From contig NZ_JAGGPX010000003.1 of the NCBI RefSeq assembly GCF_018613575.1, forward strand, positions 73,641-137,640: a DNA stretch of 64,000 nt, given 5' to 3'. The notes under the pieces were generated by a model. The model had not been told where the DNA came from, did not search any database, and saw only the letters and a list, made by a program, of their open reading frames with translations. The stretch comes from Planococcus sp. ISL-110. GTDB taxonomy: Bacteria > Bacillota > Bacilli > Bacillales_A > Planococcaceae. Both the position numbers and the translations under genes were made by a program. Below, piece after piece: positions 9,631 through 21,472 of the stretch (position 1 is its first letter; every line of letters starts with the position of its first letter).

Positions 9631-11963
9631 ATTTCTTCCTCCTTGGCAGACACTTTCGCATCGAACCACTCTTTTAAATCTTTATAAGATGCATACAAAA
9701 GCTTCTGCTCCAAGGCAATCTGCTGCTCGCGCTCCTTGTAGATCGGCGCTTCCGACAAATCCTGTTTGCTTGGCGATTGGGCAATCTCGGTAATACCATT
9801 GTTAAGTGTAACAAAACCGAGTTCAAAAAACACCTGCAGCATGAAAAATAATGATTCACGCGTCCAGCCCTTGTGTTTTGCCAGCTCGTCGCAATGCTTA
9901 TTGAAGTCGAAGGATCCGCGTTTCTTGACGAACGCGAAGAGCCATTTGAATTGCTCACGCGTTGGGATCTGCTCGAAATACTGCGAATCCTTGGCATGGA
10001 AATGGGCATAAATCCGTTTCGGTTTTAATGCTGCCAAGACGGACGCCAATTGCTCTTCCGATTCCGGCAGGTCGAGCAGCACAAGATAGTCTTTATTGCC
10101 TGGCAATGCATCCAATTGTGCAACTGTGCAGATCGGCTGCGACAGGAACGATTGGAACAAGGCTGGCGTATCCTCTTTAAAAGCCAGGAACACCTGATTT
10201 TCCTGAGGGATCAGCTTTGACCAGCGCGACACTTGGCGAATGCCACGGATATCAAATAATTGCCATTGATCGGTACGGACATCTTCCACCATCAATTGTG
10301 GTTTTTTACGGCCGTTCCATTCATTGATCTGCAAATCACCGATAACATCGATTTTGACATCCGGCGTCAATTCGTCTCCAATCGGCCCGATGCCGAAACC
10401 GACAGCATCAAGTGTTGCGGCATGCTGCGTCAGCTCCATTTTCAAATGGTTCTGCGCCGCTCCAATTTTGCGGATGGATGCCACTTTAACGCCTTCAAGA
10501 TAAAACTTCGGTTTGGCGAATCCCATACCAAATGGTGCCAGGAGGCGCATAGATTCAATGGCCGTGATATCGATTTCATCCAGACGCAGCGGGATGTCGA
10601 TTTCCACAACAGGCAACAGGTCTTCTTCCGTCAAGCTGGTTTCAGCCTGCTTGTTCAGCCGGTCACGCAGATCATCCACATCGCTGGCCTCGAGTGTCAT
10701 GCCGGCGGCCATCGGGTGTCCCCCAAAATGAGGCAGGATGTCCCGGTTCTTGGCCAGCTCGTTGTACAAATGAAACCCTTCGATGCTGCGGGCAGAACCC
10801 TTGGCTTTGCCGGTTTCAGGATCCAGCGACAAAACGATCGATGGACGATAGAATTTTTCTGTCAGTTTTGATGCTACGATGCCGACAACGCCTGGATTCC
10901 AGCCTTCCTGAGCCACCACAATCACATGCGGCGAACCGTCCGGATAGCGCTGCTCCACTTGCTGCATCGCCTCTTCTGAAATCTGTTTGACGATGGCCTG
11001 CCGCTCTTTGTTCAGAACGTCCAGTCCTGAAGCCAAAGAACGGGCTTCTGCCGGGTCTTCTGTCAAAAACATCTGAACAGCGGGATCGGCATCCTGCAGG
11101 CGGCCGATCGCATTGATGCGTGGGCCGAACATAAAGCCGATGGTCTCTTCCGTAATGTCCTGCTGCTTGACGCCCGCCACTTCACACAATGCCGCAATTG
11201 CCGGGCTCGGCGAATCGATCAATGCCGCAAGTCCTTCTTTAACAAACAACCGGTTTTCGCCATGCAGCGGAACCAGATCGGCGACTGTGCCGATGGCGGT
11301 CAGTTCAATCAGATGATCCGGAAGTTCTTCGTACAAGGCGTGCGCCATTTTAAACGCCACGCCGACGCCCGCCAGCTCACCAAAAGGATAGTTGCCTTCG
11401 GGATGGCGTGGGTGGATAACCGCCAATGCATTCGGCATTTGGTCGCCGATGTCGTGGTGGTCGCTGATGATGACATCCATCCCCAGCCCATTGGCAAAAT
11501 CGACTTGCTCAATGCCGGAGATGCCGTTATCGACGGTAACGATCAGTTTTGCCCCGTTGTCGAATGCCTGCTGGAACAACTCGGTGTTCGGCCCGTAACC
11601 ATGCTTGAAGCGGTTCGGTATCATAAAGGACACATCAGCCCCAAGATCCTGTAAAACGGTCATCATAACGGTGGTGCTGGTGACACCATCCGCATCGTAA
11701 TCCCCATAGACCACAATTTTTTCCTGTCTGTCGATGGCTGCGCGAATGCGCTCCACTGCCACATCCATATCTTTCATCAGATAGGGATTATGTATGCCGC
11801 TGACGTCCATTTCCATAAACGTACGGGCTGCTTCTGCAGTATCCAAACCGCGCGTCACCAAGATTTTCGCCAATACGGATGATATTTTCAATTCGTTCTG
11901 AATTTCTTCAACTGTTTTTTCGTCCGGCGTCGTCAAACGCCATCTTTTTTTGGATTCAATCAT
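9621..11963 (-). CDS. recJ: Single-stranded-DNA-specific exonuclease RecJ
   Basis: A 5'-3' single-strand exonuclease acting in recombination and mismatch repair. With ATG 11963 (MIESKKRW) it has about 780 residues. A GTG three codons upstream is an alternative start, and the GGTGAGG site could serve either. DHH phosphoesterase motifs are [13 protein letters not shown] near residue 80 and SDHHDIG near 160. The DHHA1 motif [12 protein letters not shown] lies near residue 405. An OB-fold and the extra C-terminal domain typical of Bacillus RecJ follow. It lies between yrvD and apt as in B. subtilis. Confidence 0.95.
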   Translation of the reverse strand: MIESKKRWRLTTPDEKTVEEIQNELKISSVLAKILVTRGLDTAEAARTFMEMDVSGIHNPYLMKDMDVAVERIRAAIDRQEKIVVYGDYDADGVTSTTVMMTVLQDLGADVSFMIPNRFKHGYGPNTELFQQAFDNGAKLIVTVDNGISGIEQVDFANGLGMDVIISDHHDIGDQMPNALAVIHPRHPEGNYPFGELAGVGVAFKMAHALYEELPDHLIELTAIGTVADLVPLHGENRLFVKEGLAALIDSPSPAIAALCEVAGVKQQDITEETIGFMFGPRINAIGRLQDADPAVQMFLTEDPAEARSLASGLDVLNKERQAIVKQISEEAMQQVEQRYPDGSPHVIVVAQEGWNPGVVGIVASKLTEKFYRPSIVLSLDPETGKAKGSARSIEGFHLYNELAKNRDILPHFGGHPMAAGMTLEASDVDDLRDRLNKQAETSLTEEDLLPVVEIDIPLRLDEIDITAIESMRLLAPFGMGFAKPKFYLEGVKVASIRKIGAAQNHLKMELTQHAATLDAVGFGIGPIGDELTPDVKIDVIGDLQINEWNGRKKPQLMVEDVRTDQWQLFDIRGIRQVSRWSKLIPQENQVFLAFKEDTPALFQSFLSQPICTVAQLDALPGNKDYLVLLDLPESEEQLASVLAALKPKRIYAHFHAKDSQYFEQIPTREQFKWLFAFVKKRGSFDFNKHCDELAKHKGWTRESLFFMLQVFFELGFVTLNNGITEIAQSPSKQDLSEAPIYKEREQQIALEQKLLYASYKDLKEWFDAKVSAKEEEIWI

Positions 11964-12012
11964 CAGTATCACTTCCTCACCGGTTCATTATACAGCAAAA
12001 AATCGCAGACAA

Positions 12013-12041
12013 AAACCTTTCGGCAACTGCACCGAAAGGTT
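12013..12041 (-). terminator. Terminator after the LapA-domain gene
   Basis: Arms ACCTTTCGG/CCGAAAGGT are followed on the minus strand by TTTTT. It lies between yrvD and recJ, so recJ-apt may depend on read-through or on its own weak promoter. Confidence 0.7.
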
Positions 12042-12048
12042 CATTTTT

Positions 12049-12402
12049 TCAGATTTCTTCTTTTTTCAGTTGTTCGCTGGTAACGATTTGGGCATCCGGT
12101 ACAACGCCAGCTTTCTGGTACTCGCCAATTTCGTTCTGCTGAGTTGCGATCAAGTTTTCTTTGACCGCCATCTCTTTCTGCAATGCTTTGATTTTGCGCT
12201 GCATCTGGTATTGGCGCATGATTGCCAGCACCCCGCTCAGTAAAAATCCGAGCAAAGCGGACGCTAGAATGACCAGGATCAACGGCCATTCGGCTTCACC
12301 GAATACATAGTTGACCAGCACTTCATCAACGTTGACAACGGCAAATACTGCAATAATTACTGCAAAAACAAGTCCAAGTAAAATAAGCCATTGTGATTTC
12401 AT
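12049..12402 (-). CDS. yrvD: LapA-domain (DUF1049) small membrane protein
   Basis: 117 residues from ATG 12402, with an AAAGGGGGA ribosome site; the longer frame lacks one. Two membrane helices (about residues 5-25 and 38-60) are joined by a short loop, NVDEVLVNYVFGEAEWP, matching the LapA layout. A cytosolic coiled coil follows (QMQRKIKALQKEM). In Gram-negative bacteria LapA works in LPS assembly control, which cannot apply here. The B. subtilis counterpart yrvD has the same position between secDF and recJ and no established function. Confidence 0.85.
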   Translation of the reverse strand: MKSQWLILLGLVFAVIIAVFAVVNVDEVLVNYVFGEAEWPLILVILASALLGFLLSGVLAIMRQYQMQRKIKALQKEMAVKENLIATQQNEIGEYQKAGVVPDAQIVTSEQLKKEEI

Positions 12403-12425
12403 TGTGGTTCCCCCTTTCAAAATAA

Positions 12426-12466
12426 AAAAATGGAACAAGGTCATCTTATCTATACCCTGTTCCATT
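12426..12466 (-). terminator. Terminator after secDF
   Basis: Arms ATGGAACA/TGTTCCAT with additional loop pairing, followed on the minus strand by seven T residues. Confidence 0.8.
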
Positions 12467-12478
12467 TCTATTCTAAAC

Positions 12479-14755
12479 TTATACGACAGGCTCGTCAGAA
12501 CCCCATTTGTTTTCCTGGTCTTTCTTCTCGATATCGATTGGCCCTTTCTTCTTCAGCTCGCCTTTTTTCAAGACCAGCCATAGCTGTGCAGCAATGAAGA
12601 TGGACGAATAGGTACCGGCAATCAAGCCAATCAATAACGCGATGGAGAAGTTGGTGATCGATGGTGCACCGAAGATCAATAGCGCAACGACCACCAGCAG
12701 CACTGTCAGCACTGTATTGACGGAACGGCCGAGCGTTTGGCGAAGCGATCCATTGACCACGTTCTCCAACTGCTCCACGGAATCGATTTTCTTCTTACGC
12801 TTCATGTTTTCACGGATCCGGTCAAAAGTCACGATGGTGTCATTGATCGAATACCCGATAATGGTCAGGACAGCTGCGATAAAGGTGATGTCCACTTCAA
12901 GGCGCAGCAGGCTGAAAATGGCAACGATGAAGAACGCATCGTGGATCAATGCAACGACGGACGCCACACCCATGCGCCATTCAAACCGGAAGGCTACATA
13001 GATGATGATGCCGATAGCGGCAATCGACAAGGCGTACAGCGCGTTTTTCGCCAGTTCCTCGCCGACTGTCGGCGATACGGTCGAGACGTTCGGCTCTGCA
13101 CCAAACTCTTCTTCGGCCACCGCTTTCAGGTTGTTGATATCTTCCTGGCTGAATTCTTCGTTGAAACGGGCTACCCCGAGATTGGACGCATCACCCGAAA
13201 TGACGATGTCATCTGTTTCATAGCCTGCGCCGTCCAGGAAGCTTTGCACTTCCTCTTTGGTCAACGCCGCTTCTGAAGCGATTTCAACTCGGGTACCGCT
13301 CGAGAAGTCGATGCCGAGATTCAGGCGGAACACGCCAATGACGGCCATACCCGCCACAATCAGGACAATCGAAGCCAAAAAGAATTTATTGCGGTGTTTC
13401 GTAAAATTAAAACGGTCAAAACGTGTGGTAAGGTCCGTGATTTCCAACTCTTCTTCTTTTTCATGGATCATCGATTCTTTCAATCCGAACAAACCGAATT
13501 TATTGTCAAGCGCACCACTGTGGACCCACAGGCCAAGCAGCAGGCGTGAACCCCAGACAGCTGTCAGGAAGCTGGCCAAAATGGAAATGATCAACAGCGT
13601 CGCAAATCCTTTGACAGAGCTTGTTCCAAAATAGAACAGTACAATTGCGGCCAGCAATGTTGTGATATTGGCATCGACAATTGCAGAAAACGATGAGCGT
13701 GCGCCCACACGGAAAGCGTCTTTGACGGACTTGCCGACACGCATTTCTTCACGGATCCGCTCGTAGGTGATGATGTTGGCATCTACTGCCATACCCACAC
13801 CCAGCATAATCGCTGCGATTCCCGGAAGCGTCAGAACGCCGCCGATCCATTCGAACACCAGCAGGATCAGGTAGACATAAGCCGATAAGGTAACGACTGC
13901 GACCATTCCCGGCAAGCGGTAATAAACCAGCATGAACAACAGAACCAAAGCAATACCGACAGCTGCAGCGACCATTGTCTGGTCAAGCGCCTGTTCACCA
14001 AACTGGGCACCGACAGAAGTCGAATAGATTTCTTCCAAACTTACCGGCAAGGCGCCAGCGTTCAGGATACCTGCCAGGCTTTGCGTTTCTTCAACCGTGA
14101 ATGATCCCGAAATCTCGACGGACGGCGACGAGATTCGTTGATCTACACTTGGTGCCGATACAAATTTCGGATCCGCCTTCAAGCGTTCTTCCGCGAAAGA
14201 ATCCACGCCTTCTTCAAAATCAAGCCAAATGACCAGCACATTATTCGGTGCCGGCATTTGAGCGACCTCTTCTGTCACTTCAGCAAATTTGCCGGGATCG
14301 TTCAATTCCAGCGTGACAATCGGGTTGCCATTCTGATCGAATGTTCCGGTTGCGCCGCCTTGTTTCAGATCATTTCCGGCAAGCAGCAGATTGTCTTCTG
14401 CATCACGGAAGGTCAGATTGGCTTCAGTCGACAGCAATTCACGCGCCGACGACTGATCCTCCACTCCCGCCAGTTGGACCCGGATGCGGTTATCGCCTTC
14501 AATCTGGATAACCGGCTCGCTGACACCGAGCACATTGATCCGGTTCATCAACGCATCCGTCGTATCCGTCAGCACATCTTCCGTAATTTCCTGGCCATCT
14601 TCCAAAGCTTCCACTTGGTAGAGCACTTCAAAGCCGCCTTGCAGGTCAAGGCCTAATCTTATGTCTTTAGCAATGGGTAAACTTGTGGTGCCAATAATTC
14701 CTATCAGTACAATAACCAGTAAGAAAAAGGCGATGATGCGACCTCTTGCTTTCAT
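12479..14755 (-). CDS. secDF: Fused protein translocase subunit SecDF
   Basis: A proton-driven membrane protein that helps pull preproteins out of the Sec channel. SecD and SecF are fused in 758 residues, the usual arrangement in Bacillales. The SecD half has an N-terminal helix, the DIRLGLDLQGG motif near residue 32, a large extracellular domain and five further helices. The SecF half starts near residue 445 with a helix and the LNLGIDFSSGTRVEI motif. Conserved DANIITYERIREE and YSINDTIVTFDRIRE segments mark the helix-4 ends of each half. Its own promoter lies upstream, and the gene has a GAGGAGG ribosome site. Confidence 0.97.
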   Translation of the reverse strand: MKARGRIIAFFLLVIVLIGIIGTTSLPIAKDIRLGLDLQGGFEVLYQVEALEDGQEITEDVLTDTTDALMNRINVLGVSEPVIQIEGDNRIRVQLAGVEDQSSARELLSTEANLTFRDAEDNLLLAGNDLKQGGATGTFDQNGNPIVTLELNDPGKFAEVTEEVAQMPAPNNVLVIWLDFEEGVDSFAEERLKADPKFVSAPSVDQRISSPSVEISGSFTVEETQSLAGILNAGALPVSLEEIYSTSVGAQFGEQALDQTMVAAAVGIALVLLFMLVYYRLPGMVAVVTLSAYVYLILLVFEWIGGVLTLPGIAAIMLGVGMAVDANIITYERIREEMRVGKSVKDAFRVGARSSFSAIVDANITTLLAAIVLFYFGTSSVKGFATLLIISILASFLTAVWGSRLLLGLWVHSGALDNKFGLFGLKESMIHEKEEELEITDLTTRFDRFNFTKHRNKFFLASIVLIVAGMAVIGVFRLNLGIDFSSGTRVEIASEAALTKEEVQSFLDGAGYETDDIVISGDASNLGVARFNEEFSQEDINNLKAVAEEEFGAEPNVSTVSPTVGEELAKNALYALSIAAIGIIIYVAFRFEWRMGVASVVALIHDAFFIVAIFSLLRLEVDITFIAAVLTIIGYSINDTIVTFDRIRENMKRKKKIDSVEQLENVVNGSLRQTLGRSVNTVLTVLLVVVALLIFGAPSITNFSIALLIGLIAGTYSSIFIAAQLWLVLKKGELKKKGPIDIEKKDQENKWGSDEPVV

Positions 14756-14796
14756 ATGTAAATTTCCTCCTCGGGTGCGTAAAACATAGCACTATC

Positions 14797-14825
14797 ATTA
14801 TGAAACAGCCGCTGATTGCTGTCAA
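14797..14825 (-). promoter_or_regulatory. Promoter of secDF
   Basis: On the minus strand, a perfect -35 TTGACA (14820-14825) and -10 CATAAT (14797-14802) with a 17 bp spacer, about 40 bp before the start codon. Confidence 0.75.
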
Positions 14826-14870
14826 ATCGGACTGGATAAGTTGAATAAAAATCAGTTTTCATTATATGAA

Positions 14871-14940
14871 GAATTCGCTCCAGGCGGACGCATCCTGGGA
14901 GAGTCGCCGCCTTTCGTTCATTCTTCCAGGGGTCGTGGTG
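14871..14940 (+). repeat. Dispersed repeat family B, copy 2
   Basis: Begins GAATTCGCTCCAGG, then GGACGC and a CATTCTTC segment, matching the copy at 60715 in the same orientation. The copy at 4145 is the reverse complement. Confidence 0.6.
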
Positions 14941-15032
14941 CTACAAATCAATTATTTGTTAAGAACTTAGCGCACATTATCCAACGAATACAGCGAAAAA
15001 ATATGGGCTCGATTTGAATTCACTAAATTTCT

Positions 15033-15119
15033 TAGCGCCGGCGCGTCCATGGGCTAGGCGGAGCCATGCCCGAAGCGGCCGAAGCGGCGGGTAAAAGCTA
15101 AGTTCCCAATCTCAACTTA
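15033..15119 (-). repeat. Dispersed repeat family A, short copy
   Basis: Begins TAGCGCCGGCGCGTCC and ends with ATGCCCGAAGCGGCCGAAGC and a CTCAACTTA tail, like the copy at 49834. It lacks the inner GCAAGAAG/CTTCTTGC inverted repeat present in the other three copies. It touches the 3' end of comN. Confidence 0.7.
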
Positions 15120-15431
15120 CATCGTTTTTTTCGGGGACGGGCGCAAGAGATGTTCGATGTTTTCGAGTGTACTATCGTCGTTCCAGCGTGCCTTTTTTAA
15201 CGCTTCGACCTGATGGTAGGCCAAAAAGTCGGAAGCGGTCATGTCCATGATGTCATTGATCATTTCATACAGGTGCATCGCGCTTATATCTTTTTTTCGC
15301 CATTTTTTCTTGATGCAAAAATCCCATAGGTCTTGTTCGGTAAAGGTATCGTATTGAAAGTGATGAAATTCGCTGCATTTGCTTTGAAGCGCCGGCAATA
15401 CGAGTTCAAAATGGTCTGGATAACTCGTCAT
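15117..15431 (-). CDS. comN: Post-transcriptional regulator ComN-like
   Basis: 104 residues from ATG 15431, with an AAAGGAG ribosome site; the 142-codon frame upstream has none. It matches the ComN/YrzD family by the EQDLWDFCIKKKWRK segment, then the helical HLYEMINDIMDMTASDFLAY segment. In B. subtilis ComN controls comE operon mRNA localisation and also lies near secDF. It may do the same for competence genes here, but the targets are not in the window. It is a soluble protein with no membrane segment. Confidence 0.85.
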   Translation of the reverse strand: MTSYPDHFELVLPALQSKCSEFHHFQYDTFTEQDLWDFCIKKKWRKKDISAMHLYEMINDIMDMTASDFLAYHQVEALKKARWNDDSTLENIEHLLRPSPKKTM

Positions 15432-15510
15432 GCATGTTCTCCTTTCCGTTGTTCTGTATCCATTGTACCTTGTAACTGGAAAATTTAGAATAAGGACATT
15501 ATTTTTCATT

Positions 15511-15543
15511 AAAAAAACGCCTTCAAAATCGAAGGCGGCTTTC
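15511..15543 (-). terminator. Terminator after yajC
   Basis: Arms CGCCTTC/GAAGGCG followed on the minus strand by a run of seven T. This closes the ruvA-ruvB-queA-tgt-yajC transcription unit. Confidence 0.85.
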
Positions 15544-15549
15544 ACATTT

Positions 15550-15825
15550 TTAGATTGTTGATTTTGCAGATTCCACTACACGTGCAATTGCTTGGCGCTC
15601 AAACTGCATGCGCGTGCCATCGGCTACAGTGATGTAGATGGTTGCATCGTCAACTGCATCGACAAGGCCGTGCAATCCGCCGATTGTAACGATACGGTCG
15701 CCGCGTCTCAGTTCCGTCTGCATGTTCTTCGTTGCTTTCTGGCGCTTTTGGGCAGGACGGATGATGAAAAACCACATTAGCAAGAACATTAATAGTAAAG
15801 GTGATAACGCAATTAAAGTTTCCAT
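15550..15825 (-). CDS. yajC: Preprotein translocase accessory subunit YajC
   Basis: 91 residues. A single membrane helix at about residues 5-22 is followed by the hallmark FFIIRPAQKRQKA segment and a small soluble domain with RGDRIVTIGGLHG. It associates with SecDF in the membrane. The ATG has an AAAGGGGG ribosome site. It lies 42 bp after tgt, the usual Bacillales order. Confidence 0.95.
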   Translation of the reverse strand: METLIALSPLLLMFLLMWFFIIRPAQKRQKATKNMQTELRRGDRIVTIGGLHGLVDAVDDATIYITVADGTRMQFERQAIARVVESAKSTI

Positions 15826-15867
15826 TATTCATTTTCCCCCTTTCACTTTCTCTATTCTAATACATAC

Positions 15868-18085
<2,218 letters not shown>

Positions 18086-18089
<4 letters not shown>

Positions 18090-19084
18090 TCAGGCATCTC
18101 CATTTTAAAGTGTTCATAGGCAAGTTGCGTAACGGTGCGGCCTCTCGGTGTACGCTGGATAAACCCGATCTGCAGCAAATACGGTTCATAGACGTCTTCA
18201 ATCGTCGTCGACTCTTCCCCGATGCTCGCAGCAATGGTATCCAGGCCCACTGGACCGCCTCTGAAACGCTCGATCATGCCCGTCAATAATTTATGGTCAA
18301 TATGGTCCAATCCAAGCGGATCGACCTGCAGCATTTCCAGTGCCTGCTCTGCCATATCCATCGTGATAGAGCCGGTTCCGCGCACCTGCGCATAATCGCG
18401 CACCCGCTTCAGCAGACGGTTGGCGATACGCGGAGTTCCACGGGAGCGTCGGGCGATTTCAACAGCGGCGTTCGGGTCGATGTCCGCTTCGAATAGTTTC
18501 GAGCTGCGGACAACGATTTCCGTCAAAGCTTCTGTGTCGTAATAATCAAGCCGTGAAAGCACGCCGAAACGGTCGCGCAGCGGTGCCGATAAGGCTCCTG
18601 CACGCGTTGTCGCCCCGATCAAGGTAAACGGCGGCAGATCCAGCCGGACAGATCGCGCGGTCGGCCCTTTGCCGACGACGATGTCCAGACAGAAATCCTC
18701 CATCGCCGGATACAGCACTTCTTCGATCGAACGGTTCAAGCGGTGAATTTCATCAATAAACAAGACATCTCCAGGCTCCAGCGACGACACGATGGCCGCC
18801 AAGTCACCCGGGCGTTCGATGGCCGGCCCACTGGTCATTTTGACATTGACTTCCATTTCATTGGCGATGACAGCAGCCAAGGTCGTTTTCCCAAGTCCAG
18901 GAGGCCCATACAACAGCACATGGTCCAAACTTTCCTGACGCATTTTTGCGGCTTCGATGAAGATCTGCAGATTGCGCTTTACTGTTTGCTGTCCGATGTA
19001 TTGAGACAGCAATTGCGGGCGAAGCGATTGCTCAAAGCGTTCATCAAACTCCGAAATCTCACTGTCTATGATGCGTTCTTCCAT
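18086..19084 (-). CDS. ruvB: Holliday junction branch migration ATPase RuvB
   Basis: The hexameric motor that drives branch migration with RuvA. 332 residues. Walker [10 protein letters not shown] lies near residue 60, Walker [10 protein letters not shown] near 110, and sensor 1 IGATTRAG near 156. A C-terminal winged helix ends with [16 protein letters not shown]. The ATG has an AAGGAGG ribosome site and lies 18 bp after ruvA. Confidence 0.97.
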
Positions 19085-19102
19085 GCCGTTCGCCTCCTTT
19101 CA

Positions 19103-19699
19103 TCAGTTTTGTTTAAGCAGCAGCTGCAAAGCTTTTTTCATGAAGCCTTCTGTATCCAAATCCAAATCCCGCAGCTGCGGTTTAACTTTCGTGATTTCAC
19201 GTTCCGAGTAGCCCAGTGCACCCAGCGCCAGCATCGCTTCTTCCAGCTCTGCCTGATCGTTCGACAGCAGGATGTTCGTTTCTTCCGGATCGAAAGGATC
19301 GCCGAAAAACTCGGCCAGCTTGCCTTTCAAGTCCAGAATCATCTGGCGGGCCGTCTTTTTGCCGACGCCCGGGAATTTCACCAAATAGGATTCATCTTCC
19401 CGTTCGATTGCTTCGATGACGTGCTGCGGCTGTCCGCTTGCGAGTATTGCCAGCGCGCCTTTCGGACCGATGCCGGATACCGAAATCAGTTTGCGGAACA
19501 ACTCCCGCTGCTCTAGTGTCGGAAATCCGAACAACAGATGCGCGTCTTCACGGACATGGTAATGCAGAAATACCTGCAGGTCGTCCGAACCGAACGAATA
19601 AGGATTCGGCGCAAAAATCTGCCAGCCGATCCCCTGCTGTTCTATCACTAAATATTCGGGCGTTACGCGTGTAACCTTGCCTTTTATGTAATCGTACAT
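19103..19699 (-). CDS. ruvA: Holliday junction binding protein RuvA
   Basis: 198 residues. The N-terminal OB fold starts MYDYIKGKVTRV. The two helix-hairpin-helix motifs are LISVSGIGPKGALAIL and LVKFPGVGKKTARQMIL. The C-terminal domain III (~150-198) binds RuvB. It is first in the operon. A TATAAT lies about 45 bp upstream on the minus strand (19733-19738), but the -35 match is weak. Confidence 0.96.
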   Translation of the reverse strand: MYDYIKGKVTRVTPEYLVIEQQGIGWQIFAPNPYSFGSDDLQVFLHYHVREDAHLLFGFPTLEQRELFRKLISVSGIGPKGALAILASGQPQHVIEAIEREDESYLVKFPGVGKKTARQMILDLKGKLAEFFGDPFDPEETNILLSNDQAELEEAMLALGALGYSEREITKVKPQLRDLDLDTEGFMKKALQLLLKQN

Positions 19700-19824
19700 G
19701 GACAGTCTCTCCTTTAATTCAACTTATTGATTATACCATATTCGGCTGCTTTAGACGAAATAAACCCGTTGCTGTTCGGCACATGATAAGATGGAGATAA
19801 CGATTCGATAAGTGAGGGATCCAC

Positions 19825-20358
19825 ATGAAAAAATTACTCGGCGAACAGCGGCGCCAATTTCTGCTGGAAACAATAAAAGCTTCAGCACAGCCGATGACCG
19901 GCAGCGATTTGGCTGCACTTGCGAGCGTATCACGCCAGGTCATCGTCGGCGACATGACGCTGCTAAAAGCCAAAGGCGAGCCCATCATCGCCACCAGCCA
20001 AGGCTACCTGTTCCTCGCTGACCGCGTGACCGCAGAAGCCAGCCGGCGCATCGCCTGCCGCCACCAGCCCGAAGACACCGAACGCGAATTAAAGCTGCTT
20101 GTTGAAGCAGGCGTCACCGTCAAAGATGTATCGATTGAGCATCCGGTCTACGGAGAACTGACAGCTGGCATCCATGTCTCGAATGTTAAGGAAGTCGAAG
20201 CATTCATGAAGCGCGTCCGTGACACCGGGGCCAGCTACCTGCTGGAGCTGACCGACGGCACGCACCTCCATACCATCACCGCCCCCGACAACGCGACACT
20301 TGAAAAAGCCGTCAGCCGGATGCGGGACAACGGATTTTTGCTGATGGAAACAGATTAA
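19825..20358 (+). CDS. niaR: NiaR/YrxA-type transcriptional repressor of NAD synthesis
   Basis: 177 residues. An N-terminal DeoR-like helix-turn-helix (EQRRQFLLETIKAS...GSDLAALASVSRQVIVGD) is followed by a 3H domain, named for its three conserved histidines. These are visible in SIEHPVYGEL and GTHLHTI. In B. subtilis this niacin-responsive repressor controls nadABC and niaP and lies beside pheA, which matches the position here. The nad genes themselves are not in the window. The ribosome site (GAGGGATCC) is modest. The gene is convergent with pheA and has its own terminator. Confidence 0.9.
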   Translation: MKKLLGEQRRQFLLETIKASAQPMTGSDLAALASVSRQVIVGDMTLLKAKGEPIIATSQGYLFLADRVTAEASRRIACRHQPEDTERELKLLVEAGVTVKDVSIEHPVYGELTAGIHVSNVKEVEAFMKRVRDTGASYLLELTDGTHLHTITAPDNATLEKAVSRMRDNGFLLMETD

Positions 20359-20368
20359 GTGATTGATA

Positions 20369-20408
20369 GAGCCCATGAATCCGCATTTTGCGGGTTGTGG
20401 GCTTTTTG
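20369..20408 (+). terminator. Terminator after niaR
   Basis: Outer arms AGCCCA/TGGGCT with an inner CCGCATTTTGCGG hairpin, followed by TTTTTG. Confidence 0.8.
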
Positions 20409-20428
20409 TTTATTTAAGTAGTTTGAAT

Positions 20429-20547
20429 AAGTTGAGCTAAGGAAACAACTTTTACCCAACGCTCTGGCCGCTTTGGGCATGGATTCCGCAAGAAGTCATG
20501 AAAACCGCCTGTCTTCTTGCTTCGCTCAGCCCGGGGACGCACTAGCC
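20429..20547 (+). repeat. Dispersed repeat family A, copy in niaR-pheA gap
   Basis: Starts AAGTTGAGCTAAGGAAACA, contains CCGCTTTGGGCATG and the inverted repeat GCAAGAAG (20488-20495)/CTTCTTGC (20513-20520), and ends GGGGACGCACTAGCC. It has the same orientation as the copy at 31679 and is more diverged than it. Confidence 0.75.
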
Positions 20548-20551
20548 ACAT

Positions 20552-20590
20552 AAAAAAGTCCCGCAGCGAAAACGCTGCGGGACTTTTTAT
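20552..20590 (-). terminator. Terminator after pheA
   Basis: Perfect 11 bp arms GTCCCGCAGCG/CGCTGCGGGAC with T and A runs on both sides. It lies between the convergent genes niaR and pheA and can probably act both ways. Confidence 0.88.
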
Positions 20591-20593
20591 TTT

Positions 20594-21457
20594 TTATTTA
20601 TACGTATAATACGAGCCTAAAGTTTTCACTGTACAGCCAATTGCTGCGAGCTCTTCGAACGCACCGCGCATCATGGTGTCCTTTTCGTCAGCCAGCACAT
20701 CCGCGATAAAGAAATAATCGCCGAGGCCGGTTTTCAGCGGACGCGACTCGATCTTGCTCAAGTTCAGCCGGCGCCACGCAAAGACGGACAGGATCTGGTG
20801 CAGGACACCCGAACGGTCATCATCCGGCGGCGTGATCATCAAGGTCGTTTTGATTTGATCGTCATGGGTCGGATCTGTCAGCTTATGATCAGATTTCGAC
20901 AACACGAAAAAGCGCGTGTGGTTAAAATGGAAATCGTGGATATCGCGTTGCAGAATGTCCAGCCCGTATTTATGGGCCGAAAATTCATTGCCGATGGCCG
21001 CGATATTGCGTTCCGGCAACTCGGAAACCATTTTCGCCGCAGCAGCCGTCGAGCTGTACTGCTCCAAAGGCGTGCTCTTATACGTGTAAAAAAGGTATTT
21101 ATGGCATTGCGCCAATGCATGCGGATGCGAATAAATCGCTTCAAACGATTCCGCGTTGCGGTTTTCAGGGTGTACCAGCAAATGCTGTTCGATCGGCGAA
21201 AGGACTTCCGCCGTCACATACAATTGCGCTTCGTGGAATAAATAATCCACCGTTAATGGAACTGATCCTTCCAACGCATTTTCCAACGGCACGACAGCGT
21301 AGTCCACGCTGCCTTCTGCTACTGCTTCTATGCATTCGGGGATGGTTGTAAATGGTACAAGGGTCTCTTCAGAGAAAACTTTTTTTGCCGCAAGGTGAGT
21401 AAATGACGCTTCCGGCCCCAAATATGAAATTCGTTTTTTAACAGCTTGTCCAGTCAT
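20594..21457 (-). CDS. pheA: Prephenate dehydratase
   Basis: Converts prephenate to phenylpyruvate in phenylalanine synthesis. 287 residues. It starts with the ISYLGPEASFTHLAA segment, has the conserved DYAVVPLENALEGSV, the NKTRF-like NHTRFFVL motif, and a C-terminal ACT domain containing GVLHQILSVFAWRRLNLSKIESRP, which gives phenylalanine feedback. The ATG has an ATGGAGGA ribosome site. It forms an operon with pheB and obg. Confidence 0.96.
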   Translation of the reverse strand: MTGQAVKKRISYLGPEASFTHLAAKKVFSEETLVPFTTIPECIEAVAEGSVDYAVVPLENALEGSVPLTVDYLFHEAQLYVTAEVLSPIEQHLLVHPENRNAESFEAIYSHPHALAQCHKYLFYTYKSTPLEQYSSTAAAAKMVSELPERNIAAIGNEFSAHKYGLDILQRDIHDFHFNHTRFFVLSKSDHKLTDPTHDDQIKTTLMITPPDDDRSGVLHQILSVFAWRRLNLSKIESRPLKTGLGDYFFIADVLADEKDTMMRGAFEELAAIGCTVKTLGSYYTYK

Positions 21458-21472
21458 TTAAACATTCCTCCA

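Larger units (their letters stand above)
14756..15116. other. Intergenic stretch between secDF and comN
   Basis: 361 bp. It contains the secDF ribosome site and promoter, a family B repeat at 14871 and a shortened family A repeat at 15033-15119. No coding region with a plausible start and ribosome site is visible. Confidence 0.7.
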
